A DNA stretch of 64,000 nucleotides, from assembly GCA_016212425.1 (NCBI GenBank), contig JACRGJ010000031.1, positions 1-64,000 of the forward strand. Reading direction: 5' to 3'. Made by a program: the position numbers and the translations under genes. This DNA is from Micrococcales bacterium (GTDB lineage Bacteria > Actinomycetota > Actinomycetes > Actinomycetales > Microbacteriaceae). The notes under the pieces were generated by a model, which was given only the letters and a program-made list of their open reading frames with translations, did not search any database and was not told the DNA's origin. The number at the start of each line of letters is the position of its first letter. Position 1 is the first letter of the stretch. Shown in pieces: positions 43,135 through 52,177 of this stretch.

Positions 43135-44621
43135 GCGGTCTCACCGCGGCGGTCGACGCGGGCACCAGCCTGATCAAGGCGGTGGTGCTCGACGAGGAGG
43201 GCCGCGAGCTGGCCATCGCCTCCCGCCCCACGCGGGTGCTCACCCGGGCGGGTGGGCGCAGCGAGCAGGACATGTCCGAGGTGCTGGAGGCGGTGCTGGA
43301 GTGCCTGCGCGAGGCCGCCCGCCTCGCGCCCGGTCGGATCGAGCGGATCGCCGTGACCGCGCAGGGCGACGGAGCGTGGCTGGTGGATGGGGCGGGGGAT
43401 CCCCTCGGCCGGGCCGCGCTCTGGAACGATGGACGCTCCGACGAGGTGGTGGAGGGCTGGAGTGCCGACGGCACCCTGGAGCGGGCGTTCCGCATCAACG
43501 GGTCGCTGGGCAACCTGGGCCTGCCGAACGCGATCCTGGCCTGGACCCGGCGGCACGACCCCGGCGCGCTCGAGGGCGCCACCGCGGTCCTGACCTGCGG
43601 CAGCTGGCTCTACCTCGCCCTCACCGGCGTGTGCGGGCTGCACCCGTCGGAGGCCTCGGCGCCGTGGCTCGACATGCACACGGGCGGGATCTCCGAGGAG
43701 CTCGTCGAGCTCTACGGCCTGGCCTGGGCGCGCGACCTCATCCCTCCGGTCCTGGATGCGCACGAGCTCACGGCGCCCCTGCGGGCCGAGCCCGCCGAGG
43801 TCGGCGGGCTCGACCCCGGCATCCCCGTCACCCTCGCGGCGTACGACGTGGTCGCCACCGCGACGGGCAGCGGCGCGGTCGCCGTGGGGGATGCGTTCTG
43901 CATCCTCGGCACGACGCTGTGCACCGGGGTCCGGGTGTCGACGCCGGCCACCTCGGGCGTCCCCTCCGGGCTCACCCTCCTCGGGCTGCCCGGGCAGGCG
44001 CCCGTGCGGGCCTTCCCCACCCTCGCCGGAACCGGCGTCATCGACTGGGCGGTCGCCCTGCTGGGCCTCGGCGGCGCGCGGGAGCTGACCGAGCTGGCCG
44101 CGACAGTGCCGGTGGGGGCCGGCGGCGTGCGCCTCTGGCCCTACCTCTCCCCGGCGGGCGAGCGGGCGCCGTTCCTCGACCCGGCCGCTCGGGGCGTGAT
44201 CGCGGGGCTGTCGTTCGAGACCGGAGCCGCAGAGATCGCCCGCGCGGCCATCGAGGGACTCGCCCACGTCATCCGCGACTGCCTCGACACGGCCGGTCCG
44301 CGCCCCGCGAGCCTCTCGCTCTCCGGCGGCGGTGCGGCGAGCGAGCTGTGGTGCCGCACCATCGCCGACGTGACCGGGGTGCCCGTGGTGCGCGGCGACG
44401 GCGCGCAGCTCGGCGCCCGCGGCGCCCTGGTCGCGGCACTGGTCGCCGACGGCTCCGCCCCCGACGAGGCGTCCGCGCTCGCGCGGATCGCGACCGAGCG
44501 CGTGGTGTTCGACCCCGACCCGCCCGCGGCGGCGCTGCTGGAGGCGCGGCACGCGGACTTCCTCGCCACCCGGGATGCCCTCGCCCCGCGGTGGGCGCAC
44601 TGGCGAGCGGCGACCCGGTGA
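43131..44621 (+). CDS. FGGY-family carbohydrate kinase, first of two
   Basis: 496 residues, starting within the previous stop (ATGA). The N-terminal phosphate motif is AVDAGTSLIKAVVLD, the catalytic base is probably D100 in ALWNDGRSD, and the ADP site is SLSLSGGGAASELWCRTIADV. The domain order is normal for FGGY enzymes (xylulokinase, gluconokinase, LsrK). TAQGDGAWLVD before the Asp is not the xylulokinase or glycerol kinase form, so the sugar is not predictable. It phosphorylates an imported sugar or polyol. Confidence 0.9.
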   Translation: MSGLTAAVDAGTSLIKAVVLDEEGRELAIASRPTRVLTRAGGRSEQDMSEVLEAVLECLREAARLAPGRIERIAVTAQGDGAWLVDGAGDPLGRAALWNDGRSDEVVEGWSADGTLERAFRINGSLGNLGLPNAILAWTRRHDPGALEGATAVLTCGSWLYLALTGVCGLHPSEASAPWLDMHTGGISEELVELYGLAWARDLIPPVLDAHELTAPLRAEPAEVGGLDPGIPVTLAAYDVVATATGSGAVAVGDAFCILGTTLCTGVRVSTPATSGVPSGLTLLGLPGQAPVRAFPTLAGTGVIDWAVALLGLGGARELTELAATVPVGAGGVRLWPYLSPAGERAPFLDPAARGVIAGLSFETGAAEIARAAIEGLAHVIRDCLDTAGPRPASLSLSGGGAASELWCRTIADVTGVPVVRGDGAQLGARGALVAALVADGSAPDEASALARIATERVVFDPDPPAAALLEARHADFLATRDALAPRWAHWRAATR

Positions 44622-46057
44622 GCGATGCCTGGCTGGGCATCGACCTCGGCACCCAGAGCGCCCGGGCGATCGTGCTCGGCGACGACGGGGCCACCCTCGC
44701 CTCCGCGAGCGCGCCCCTCTCCAGCCGGCGAGCCGAGGGCCGGCACGAGCAGGATCCGGGCGAGTGGCTCCGCGTCGTCCGCGAGATCATCCGCGGCGCG
44801 GTGCGGGAGCTCCCGGCGGGCGTCCGCATCCGCGCGCTTGCCGTCGACGGGACCTCGGGAACGGTCGTGCCCCTCGATCGCCGCGGGCGCCCCACTGGCG
44901 TGGCGGCGATGTACGACGACCGCCGCGGCGCTCCGTACCTCGACCGCGTGCTGGACGCCGGGGGCGAGCAGTGGCGGCGGATGGGGTATCGGATGCAGGC
45001 GACCTGGGCGCTGCCGAAGCTGCTGGCCCTCCGCGAGGAGTCGCCTGCGCAGCTCTGGGGGCATCAGGTCGACGTCGTCGTCGACGACCTGAGCGGGCAT
45101 CCACTGGCGACGGATCTCTCGAACGCCCTGAAGACCGGAGCGGATCTGGACGCCGTGGCCTGGCCGGTGGACGTGCTCGACCGGCTGGGCCTCGCCCTGG
45201 GGGAGCTGCCCGCCGTCGTGGAGTCGGGGTCGATCCTCGGCGCCGTGTCGGATGCCGTCGCCGACGACACCGGGCTGCCCCGCGGCTGCGCGATCGTGGC
45301 GGGCGCCACCGACGGGGTCGCGGCGCAGCTCGGATCCGGCGCGATCCGCGTGGGCGACGGCGCGTCGGTGCTCGGCACCACCCTCGTGCTCAAGGGCGTC
45401 GCCGCCCGCCGCGCGCTCGACCCCTCCGGCGCGGTGTACGCGCACCGCGCTCCTTTCGGCGCCGGCTGGTTCCCGGGCGGTGCGTCCAGCGTCGGTGCCG
45501 GGGCGGTGAGCGCGCTCCTGCCCGGGCGCGATCCCGCCACGCTCACCGCTGCCGCGGCGCGCCGGAGCGAGATCCCGGTCTGCTACCCGCTCCTCGGGCT
45601 CGGCGAGCGCTTCCCGTTCGTCGCCGACCGCGCGCCGGGCTTCTGGCCCCGTGATCCGAGCGACATGGCCGACGACGAGCTCCTGCGGGCGATCGCCTTC
45701 GGGGTCGCGTTCCTGGAACGGCTCGCCCTCGAGCGGATGGCGGCGCTCGGCGCTCCGATGGCGCGGATCGCCACGAGCGGCGGTGGCGTGCGCAACGCGT
45801 GGTGGACGAGCCTGCGCGCGGCGGTGTCGCGGCGGCCCTTCACCGTGCCGGCGCAGACGGAGGGCGCCGCGGGGATGGCCGTCCTCGCCGCGGCCGCGGT
45901 CGGCGACACCCCCGGCGACCTCGACGCCACGACGCGCCGGCTCATCCCGCGCGGCCGTCCGGTGCAGCCCCTTGGGCTCGATGACGACCGCGTCGAGGAG
46001 GCGTACGGCCTCTTCCGTCGCCGCATCGCGGAGCTGGTCCAGGAGGAGGCCGCATGA
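44618..46057 (+). CDS. FGGY-family carbohydrate kinase, second of two
   Basis: 479 residues from a GTG that overlaps the first kinase stop. It shows GIDLGTQSARAIVLGDDG, the base Asp in AAMYDDRRG (D100/D101), GCAIVAGATDGVAAQLGSG, and the ADP motif IATSGGGVRNAWWTSLRA. It is only distantly like its neighbour, so the two are not a recent tandem duplication. Two kinases in one operon suggest two substrates or two steps. Confidence 0.9.
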   Translation: MSDAWLGIDLGTQSARAIVLGDDGATLASASAPLSSRRAEGRHEQDPGEWLRVVREIIRGAVRELPAGVRIRALAVDGTSGTVVPLDRRGRPTGVAAMYDDRRGAPYLDRVLDAGGEQWRRMGYRMQATWALPKLLALREESPAQLWGHQVDVVVDDLSGHPLATDLSNALKTGADLDAVAWPVDVLDRLGLALGELPAVVESGSILGAVSDAVADDTGLPRGCAIVAGATDGVAAQLGSGAIRVGDGASVLGTTLVLKGVAARRALDPSGAVYAHRAPFGAGWFPGGASSVGAGAVSALLPGRDPATLTAAAARRSEIPVCYPLLGLGERFPFVADRAPGFWPRDPSDMADDELLRAIAFGVAFLERLALERMAALGAPMARIATSGGGVRNAWWTSLRAAVSRRPFTVPAQTEGAAGMAVLAAAAVGDTPGDLDATTRRLIPRGRPVQPLGLDDDRVEEAYGLFRRRIAELVQEEAA

Positions 46058-46683
46058 CCGACGTGCACCTGGTGCGGCACGGCGAGACGGTATGGCACGC
46101 CGAGAACCGGTACGCGGGCAGCACCGACGTGCCGCTCACCGAGCGGGGGCGGATGCAGGCGCAGGAGCTGGCCCGGTGGGCCGCCGGCGCCGGATTGACG
46201 CGGGTGCTCTCGTCCGACCTCGGCCGCGCGCGAGACACGGCGACCCTCGCCGCGGATGCCGCCGGACTCCCCCTCGAGATCGACAGCCGGCTGCGCGAGA
46301 TCGACTTCGGGCGCGCCGAGGGCCTGACCGCCGCAGAGATGGACGCCGCTTTCCCGGAGGCGCGCGCCGCGTTCCTCGCCGCCCCGGCGACCTCGCCCCT
46401 TCCCGGCGGTGAACCCGGCGCCGTAGTGGCCGACCGGATGCTCGCGGCGCTCGCGGATGCCATCCGCGGCACCGACGGACCGGTCCTCATCGTGGGCCAC
46501 ACCACCGCGATCCGACTCGCCCTCTGCGCGCTGCTCGGCCTCCCCCTCGACGGCTACCGCGACCGGTTCCCGAGCCTGCACAATGCCGCCCTCACCACCG
46601 TGCGCCTTCCGCAGCACGGCGACCTCCGTGGCGCCGGCGCCCTGCTCGCGCTCAACGCGCCCGCGGTGCCGCGCGGGGGTTAG
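46054..46683 (+). CDS. Histidine phosphatase family protein (phosphoglycerate-mutase-like)
   Basis: 209 residues, ATGA overlap with the second kinase. It has the catalytic LVRHGET (His7-8 region), the proton donor Glu in REIDFGRAEG, and a second His in VGHTTAIRLALCALL. It removes phosphate from a small molecule, probably a sugar phosphate made by the kinases. It is the last gene of the operon; tRNA-Ser lies 145 bp on. Confidence 0.9.
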   Translation: MTDVHLVRHGETVWHAENRYAGSTDVPLTERGRMQAQELARWAAGAGLTRVLSSDLGRARDTATLAADAAGLPLEIDSRLREIDFGRAEGLTAAEMDAAFPEARAAFLAAPATSPLPGGEPGAVVADRMLAALADAIRGTDGPVLIVGHTTAIRLALCALLGLPLDGYRDRFPSLHNAALTTVRLPQHGDLRGAGALLALNAPAVPRGG

Positions 46684-46827
46684 GGCGTCGGGGCCGCGTC
46701 CTCGTGATCTTCGGGATCGCCGGCGCGCGATGAAGCCGCGCTCCTGTGCACCGGATCCGTCTCAGCTCGAGCGCGGCGGAGATCGGCGACCTGGTGTGCC
46801 GGCATCCGCTGCCCGGTCATCACACCG

Positions 46828-46914
46828 CGGAGGGCAAGGGATTCGAACCCTTGGTGCAGTCGCCTGCACGCCAGTTTTCAAGACTGGATCCTTCGGCCGC
46901 TCGGACAGCCCTCC
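46828..46914 (-). tRNA. tRNA-Ser (anticodon TGA)
   Basis: An 87-nt class II tRNA on the minus strand. The acceptor pairs GGAGGGC (46914-46908) with GCCCTCC (46835-46829), the discriminator is G, the anticodon loop CTTGAAA gives TGA, the long variable arm is present and the T loop is TTCGAAT. It reads UCN codons, chiefly UCA. Confidence 0.95.
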
Positions 46915-46975
46915 GTCGGCGAGCCTAGCCGCGGTGAGCGTCGCGGTGAGCGTCGCGGCGAGCGCCGCGGAACGG

Positions 46976-47365
46976 TCAGGCGTGGGCGTGCAGGCGCACC
47001 TCGGCGACCGAGCGCTCGCGGGGCACCGAGGGTCCGCGCAGCAGTGCTGCGGCCTGCAGCCGCTCGCGCCAGGCGCGGTCGTGGGTCTCGTGCACCACGC
47101 GCCAGAGGGCGCCGGCGCGGATGGGGACGTGCACCGCGCCGGCGACGAGCAGCACCAGGAGGAAGAACTCGGCGGGACCGTTCGAGCTGGGCACGGCGAC
47201 CGCGGTGACGCCCATCACCAGAGCGGCGGATGCGGCGACCAGCGCCGCGATCCGATTCGCGAGCGCGAGCCGCAGATCCGAGGACGAGAGCTGAGTCAGC
47301 TCGACGAGCACCGACGGGTCTCGGAAGTCGCCCCCGACGTCCGTCGAGCCCTGGGTGAAGAGCAT
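46976..47365 (-). CDS. Small membrane protein, hypothetical
   Basis: 129 residues. A polar N-terminus (MLFTQGSTDVGGDFRDPSV) precedes two hydrophobic helices (IAALVAASAALVMGVTAVAV and FFLLVLLVAGAVHVPIRAGAL) and a basic C-terminus. No family was recognised. ATG 47365 was chosen because the frame upstream loses protein-like composition and crosses a perfect palindrome. It stands between tRNA-Ser and the HAD gene. Confidence 0.65.
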   Translation of the reverse strand: MLFTQGSTDVGGDFRDPSVLVELTQLSSSDLRLALANRIAALVAASAALVMGVTAVAVPSSNGPAEFFLLVLLVAGAVHVPIRAGALWRVVHETHDRAWRERLQAAALLRGPSVPRERSVAEVRLHAHA

Positions 47366-47473
47366 GTGCGCAGGGTACGCCTCTTCGACACCCGGGGGAA
47401 CGGCCGCCGGAGGGCGAAGGTGGATCGCGCGACAGCCCCGGTCTCCCGCCACAGCGGAGATCCCCGCTGCAGG

Positions 47474-47497
47474 CGCCGACAACAGCTGTTGTCGGCG
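47474..47497. promoter_or_regulatory. Perfect 24-bp palindrome between the HAD and membrane-protein genes
   Basis: Two 12-bp arms with no spacer: CGCCGACAACAG (47474-47485) and its exact complement (47486-47497). It lies 109 bp upstream of the small membrane-protein gene and 54 bp past the HAD gene stop on the minus strand. It could be a strong dyad operator or, as RNA, a 10-bp hairpin with an AGCT loop ending the serS-HAD transcript. No T-run follows. Confidence 0.7.
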
Positions 47498-47550
47498 ACA
47501 TGGGGCCCTGGGGGAAGACCCCCGGGCACCGCACCGAGTGCGGGATCGGT

Positions 47551-48378
47551 TCAGGCGGGGAAGTGGCGGCCGAGGGCCCGGGCGAGGCCGTCTGCGGTGT
47601 CGGATGCCGTGGTCGCGTTCGCGGCGGCGCGCACGTCCTCCGGCGCCTGGCCCATCGCCACCGCGACGCCGCCGCCGGCGACGGCCCACTGGAACATCTC
47701 GATGTCGTTGCGGCCGTCGCCGGCCACCAGCACCCTCTCTGCCGGGATGTCGAGTTCGTCACGCACCCGCGTGAGACCGGTCGCCTTGTTCACGCCGTCC
47801 GGGGCGATGTCCAGCCACGCCGTCCAGCCCACGTTGTAGCTCACCTTCCGCAGGCCCATCTGCTCCACGACCTCGAGAAAGTCCTCCACCTCGTGCTCGG
47901 GCGAGATGACCACCACGCGGGTCGCCTCCAGGCGCAGCAGCTCCTCGAAGGGCGTGCGGATGCTCGCCGCGCCCAGCGCACCGTCCGGTAACGAGCCGGA
48001 GAAGCGATAGAGGCCCTCCTCGTCCTCGACCGCGAAGCTCGCCCGCTCGAGGGCACCGCGGATCGTGCCGAGCACCTCCGACGGGTCGAAGGTCTCCACG
48101 TGCTCCCGCACGTACCCGACCGGGGCATCCGGCTCGCGCGCCAGCACCACCGCACCGTTCGCGCAGACGAGGAACTCCGGCGCGATGCCCAGGCGCTGCA
48201 CCACCGGAAGCGTCGTCGACTCGGAGCGGCCGGTCGCGATCACCACCTGGTGGCCGGCCGCGGCGACCCGCTCGATCTCCTCGGTGACGGCATCCGCGAT
48301 CACGCCCGACTCCTGCATGATCGTGCCGTCGACATCCAGGGCGACCAGCCAGCGCTGATCCTCGGGCACCGGGCTCAC
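47551..48378 (-). CDS. Cof-type HAD-IIB hydrolase
   Basis: 275 residues. Motif I is [10 protein letters not shown] (nucleophile D12 region), motif II is in [12 protein letters not shown], the C2B cap lies between, and motif IV is [17 protein letters not shown]. It dephosphorylates a phospho-sugar or cofactor in the cytoplasm. The GTG start lies in a GTGA overlap with the serS stop, so it is co-translated with seryl-tRNA synthetase, an arrangement known in relatives. Confidence 0.92.
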   Translation of the reverse strand: MSPVPEDQRWLVALDVDGTIMQESGVIADAVTEEIERVAAAGHQVVIATGRSESTTLPVVQRLGIAPEFLVCANGAVVLAREPDAPVGYVREHVETFDPSEVLGTIRGALERASFAVEDEEGLYRFSGSLPDGALGAASIRTPFEELLRLEATRVVVISPEHEVEDFLEVVEQMGLRKVSYNVGWTAWLDIAPDGVNKATGLTRVRDELDIPAERVLVAGDGRNDIEMFQWAVAGGGVAVAMGQAPEDVRAAANATTASDTADGLARALGRHFPA

Positions 48379-49649
48379 GCGAGGGGCTCCAGCAGGTCGA
48401 GTCCGAGGAGCGGGCGCAGCACCTCGGGCACCACGACGGAGCCGTCGGCGCGCTGGTGGGTCTCGAGGATCGCGACCAGCCAGCGCGTCGTCGCGAGGGT
48501 GCCGTTGAGGGTCGCGACCGGCTGCGTCGCCCCGTCGCCGCCCTCGACCTCCGGGCGGAAGCGGATGCGCAGCCGTCGCGCCTGGTAGGTGGTGCAGTTG
48601 CTGGTCGAGGTGAGCTCGCGGTAGCGGCCCTGTGTGGGCACCCACGCCTCGAGGTCGAACTTCCGCGCGGCGCTCGAGCCGAGGTCGCCCGCCGCGGTGT
48701 CGATCACCCGATAGGCGAGGCCGAGGTCGTTCAGCATCCGCTCCTGCATGGCGAGCATCCGCTCGTGCTCGGCCACCGCGTCCGCCGGGTCCACGAAGCT
48801 GAACATCTCGAGCTTGTGGAACTGGTGCACCCGGATGATGCCGCGGGTGTCGCGGCCGCCCGAGCCCGCCTCGCGCCGGTAGCACGTGGACCACCCCGCG
48901 TAGCGGAGCGGACCGCGGGCGAGGTCGAGGATCTCGCCCTGGTGGTAGCCGGCGAGCGCGACCTCGCTCGTGCCGGTGAGGTAGAGGTCGTCGCCGTCCA
49001 GGTGGTAGATCTCGTCGGCGTGCTGGCCGAGGAAGCCGGTGCCGGCCATGATCTCCGGGCGCACCAGGGTGGGCGTGATCATGGGGGTGAGCCCGGCTTC
49101 GACGGCGCGCTGCAGGGCGAGGTTCATCAGCGCCAGCTCGAGGCGCGCGCCGACCCCGGTGAGGAAGTAGAACCGGGAGCCCGCGACCTTCGCCCCCCGC
49201 TCCATGTCGATGGCGCCGAGCCGCTCGCCGAGGGCCAGGTGGTCGAGCGGCTCGAAGGGGAAGCTCGGCAGCTCGCCCACTTCGCGGAGGGTGGTGAAGG
49301 CGTCCTCGCCGCCGGCGGGCACGCCCGGCAGCACGATGTTCTCGATCGTCCCGACGATGCGCTCGAACTCGTCCGCCGCGGCGGATGCCTCGGCCTGCGC
49401 CGCCTTGACCCGGCCCGCCAGCTCCTGCGCCCGTGCGACGAGCGCGGGCTTGTCCTCCTTCGGCGCCGTCGCCACCCTCCGGCCGAACGCGTTCTGCTCG
49501 GCCCGCAGCGTCTCGAAGGACGTGATCGCCGCGCGTCGGACGGCATCCGCACGGAGCGCCGCGTCGACGACCTCGGCGCTCTCTCCGCGGTGCCGCTGCG
49601 ACTCCCGCACCTGCTCGGGGTCGTCGCGGAGCAGCTGCGTGTCGATCAC
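48375..49649 (-). CDS. serS: Seryl-tRNA synthetase
   Basis: 424 residues, full length. The N-terminal antiparallel coiled-coil arm occupies about 30-105. The class II core has the [12 protein letters not shown] serine pocket, motif 2 [26 protein letters not shown] and motif 3 [18 protein letters not shown] with the C-terminal [11 protein letters not shown]. It charges tRNA-Ser, two species of which are encoded in this window. GTG start. Confidence 0.97.
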   Translation of the reverse strand: MIDTQLLRDDPEQVRESQRHRGESAEVVDAALRADAVRRAAITSFETLRAEQNAFGRRVATAPKEDKPALVARAQELAGRVKAAQAEASAAADEFERIVGTIENIVLPGVPAGGEDAFTTLREVGELPSFPFEPLDHLALGERLGAIDMERGAKVAGSRFYFLTGVGARLELALMNLALQRAVEAGLTPMITPTLVRPEIMAGTGFLGQHADEIYHLDGDDLYLTGTSEVALAGYHQGEILDLARGPLRYAGWSTCYRREAGSGGRDTRGIIRVHQFHKLEMFSFVDPADAVAEHERMLAMQERMLNDLGLAYRVIDTAAGDLGSSAARKFDLEAWVPTQGRYRELTSTSNCTTYQARRLRIRFRPEVEGGDGATQPVATLNGTLATTRWLVAILETHQRADGSVVVPEVLRPLLGLDLLEPLA

Positions 49650-49792
49650 ACCCGCCAGCCTATTCGGGGCGCTCGGCCATATCCGCGGCAGCAGTGGGCG
49701 TCGAGCGGCACCCCCGGTGAGCGTTCGCCCCTTTCCCGGCCCACCGCCGCCATCCGGAACGATCGCGGGCTCCGACGCCCTAACGTGGGCTC

Positions 49793-50797
49793 ATGGCCGA
49801 GCCCACCGCATCCGGATCCCGGCTCGCCGCGATCGTGTACAACCCGATCAAGGTCGACCTGGCGCGGCTGCGGCTCGCGGTGGCCGGTGCCGAGCAGCGC
49901 CACCGCTGGGCCGACAGCCTGTGGCTGGAGACCACCGAGGAAGATCCTGGTGGGGGTCAGGCCGCCGCGGCGATCGGCGCGGGAGCGGAGGTCGTGGTGG
50001 CGGCCGGCGGCGACGGCACGGTGCGCGCCGTCGCCGAGGCCCTGCGGGACGGATCGGCGTCGCTCGCGCTCATGCCGGCCGGCACGGGCAACCTGCTGGC
50101 CCGCAACCTCGGCCTCACCCTCGATGACATCGAGGACGCGATCGAGAACGCGTTCGCCGGCGAGGACGCACCGATCGACGTGGGCGTGGCGCGGCTCGAG
50201 CGCCGCGACGGCTCGCGCGACGAGCACGCGTTCATGGTCATGGCCGGCATCGGCGTCGACGCGCAGATGGCCGCGAACACGAATCCGGAGCTGAAGAAGC
50301 GCTTCGGCTGGATCGCCTACGTGCACTCGATCAGCCGGTCACTGCTCGACCGCAACCGCATCGTGCTGCGCTACGAACTCGACGACAGCGACCCGACGAC
50401 GACGAGGGTGCACAGCCTGCTGATCGGCAATTGCGGCACCCTGCCCGGCAATCTGCTCCTGCTGCCGGAAGCGGAGGTGAACGACGGACTGTTCGACATC
50501 GTGGCGCTGCGACCCAAGGGGTTCCTCGGCTGGGTGCAGATCTGGTTCAAGATCGCCTGGGAGAACGGGGTGCTGCGCCGCAGCCTGGCCGGACGCAAGC
50601 TGCTCTCGATGACGAAGCCGGTGCGCACCCTGCGCTACCTGCGGGGACGTAGGATCACGGTGCGGATCGACCACCGGCCCACCGAGTTCGAGCTCGACGG
50701 CGATCCGTACGGGGAAGTCGTCGCGTTCCGGTGCACGGTCGACCACGACTCGCTGCGCATCCGCGTGCCCGAGGGGCATCCGCTCACCGCAGACTGA
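49793..50797 (+). CDS. Diacylglycerol kinase catalytic-domain lipid kinase
   Basis: 334 residues. The ATP-binding GGDGT motif (VVAAGGDGTVRAVAEAL, about 65-80) is followed by LMPAGTGNLLARNLGL and the acidic LPEAEVNDGLFDIVAL. It phosphorylates a lipid such as diacylglycerol at the inner membrane face. Its last 14 bp overlap the end of the convergent membrane-protein gene. The start ATG lacks a strong ribosome site. Confidence 0.92.
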   Translation: MAEPTASGSRLAAIVYNPIKVDLARLRLAVAGAEQRHRWADSLWLETTEEDPGGGQAAAAIGAGAEVVVAAGGDGTVRAVAEALRDGSASLALMPAGTGNLLARNLGLTLDDIEDAIENAFAGEDAPIDVGVARLERRDGSRDEHAFMVMAGIGVDAQMAANTNPELKKRFGWIAYVHSISRSLLDRNRIVLRYELDDSDPTTTRVHSLLIGNCGTLPGNLLLLPEAEVNDGLFDIVALRPKGFLGWVQIWFKIAWENGVLRRSLAGRKLLSMTKPVRTLRYLRGRRITVRIDHRPTEFELDGDPYGEVVAFRCTVDHDSLRIRVPEGHPLTAD

Positions 50798-51602
50798 CCG
50801 ACAGGCGCGAGCGGAAGGCCCGCGCCGCCACGGCCAGCGCCACCCCGACGGACGCCGCCGCGAACAGCGACGTGCCGACGATGCTGTACAGCAGATCGCG
50901 GGATTGCAGGGCGACGATCTCCCGCCCCGCCACCCGCGGGTCGGGTGTGGCCGCGTAGAAGCCGGCGTACAGCCCCTGCATCCGCACATACCCCCCGATC
51001 CGCAGTTGCAAGAGGACGATCCCCGCCGCCAGGAGCGCCGCCACCGCCGCCCACGGCGCGAGGCGACGGGCGCGGCCGGCGCGGCCGGCCGTCGCGAGCA
51101 GGCAGAGCCAGACCATGACGGCCACGCCGCCCGCCGTGACGAGCGCACTGGAGAGTTCCGCCGACGGGACGAGGGCGGCTTCCGCGCCGGGGTCGGTGAG
51201 CGTGCCGATCACCGTCTGGCGGCGCGCGTACTCGGCCGCGGCGACGCCGCCCAGCGCGATGAGGACGGTGCCGAGCGCCGGGAGCGCCGCGAGTATCCGC
51301 AGGTCGAGCCGGACGACGGAGGCGGCGCGCAGGCGCGGGAGGACGAGCGCGATGACCAGGGCCACCGCCGCCCCGGTGGCGAGCGGAGCGGCGATCGACT
51401 CCACGTGCTCGGCGGTCAGAGAGGTCTGGCCGATGCGGGTGAAGATCGTCGTGTCGGTGCCCGGATCGCGCATCAGGCGGCGCACCTGCTCCTCCAGGGC
51501 GAAGCCCGCCCCGAGCGCGGCGCCGGCGGCGAGGAGGAGAAGCACCGCCAACGCGACCGCGACCGGGTGCGCGGCGGGGGCGGGCGACGGGCGGTTCGTC
51601 AT
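50784..51602 (-). CDS. Conserved membrane protein in the pheA operon, function unknown
   Basis: 272 residues. A first helix near 14-33 is followed by an extracellular loop with TIFTRIGQTSLTAEHVESIA, then about five more helices. No family was recognised. The ATG overlaps the stop of the upstream gene by 4 bp, forming a three-gene run behind pheA. It ends 14 bp inside the convergent lipid-kinase gene. Confidence 0.75.
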   Translation of the reverse strand: MTNRPSPAPAAHPVAVALAVLLLLAAGAALGAGFALEEQVRRLMRDPGTDTTIFTRIGQTSLTAEHVESIAAPLATGAAVALVIALVLPRLRAASVVRLDLRILAALPALGTVLIALGGVAAAEYARRQTVIGTLTDPGAEAALVPSAELSSALVTAGGVAVMVWLCLLATAGRAGRARRLAPWAAVAALLAAGIVLLQLRIGGYVRMQGLYAGFYAATPDPRVAGREIVALQSRDLLYSIVGTSLFAAASVGVALAVAARAFRSRLSVSLR

Positions 51603-52177
51603 CCGCGGATCTCGGGGCCCGACGGGCCCGGATCGTGGCTCGCGTCGGGGGCGTCGTCACGGATGCGGAGGGCGGCGACGACGATCGTCACCGCGAGTCC
51701 GATTCCGCCGCCGAGGGCCAGCGCCGGCTGCAGGGTCGCGCGCAGCAGCGCCGGGAAGCTCAGCACGAACGACGCCTCCGCGGGCGCCGGCGTCAGCACC
51801 AGCACCGCCGAGGCGACCAGGAATCCGAGCGAGACCACGCCGACGGGAAGGGCGAGCCGCCACCCGGAGCGGGTCGGAACGAGCGCATTCGGATCGGCGG
51901 GCGGCTGCGCGGGCTCGGCGGCGGGATCGACCGACCCGGCCGGCGCGGGCGGGGGAGCCGCGGGGGGTGCGGGCGCGGCGGTGGGGTCGGGTGCTGCGGG
52001 CTCCGGCGCTGCGGGCTCCGGCGCGGCCGGCTCGGACGCGGCCGGCTCGGACGCGGCGGGCTCGGACGCCGCACGCTCCGGCTCTTCGACCGACGCGTGC
52101 TCCGCCGGGTCGTAGCCGCGCTGGAACAGGGCCGCGTAGCGCGGATCGACCTCGGTGCGACGGGGCGACTCGGTCAC
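51599..52177 (-). CDS. Membrane protein with Ala/Glu/Pro repeat region, hypothetical
   Basis: 192 residues. The N-terminus RRTEVDPRYAALFQRGYDPAEH resembles short conserved openings of actinobacterial membrane proteins. Residues about 33-95 are a low-complexity tract of repeated (A/S)EPAA units; two helices follow (ALPVGVVSLGFLVASAVLVL and ALALGGGIGLAVTIVVAAL). The repeat DNA is imperfect 15-bp tandem units and may vary in copy number. 4-bp overlaps with pheA and with the next gene imply translational coupling. Confidence 0.75.
   Translation of the reverse strand: MTESPRRTEVDPRYAALFQRGYDPAEHASVEEPERAASEPAASEPAASEPAAPEPAAPEPAAPDPTAAPAPPAAPPPAPAGSVDPAAEPAQPPADPNALVPTRSGWRLALPVGVVSLGFLVASAVLVLTPAPAEASFVLSFPALLRATLQPALALGGGIGLAVTIVVAALRIRDDAPDASHDPGPSGPEIRG

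Noticed and set aside
43131-46057. The two FGGY kinases as a recent tandem duplication
   Set aside because: Their sequences differ throughout, including the catalytic-Asp context (LWNDGRS versus MYDDRRG), so they are distinct subfamilies.
305-46914. Genomic island bounded by tRNA genes
   Set aside because: No integrase, no att-like duplications of tRNA ends and no composition shift were seen between the tRNAs.
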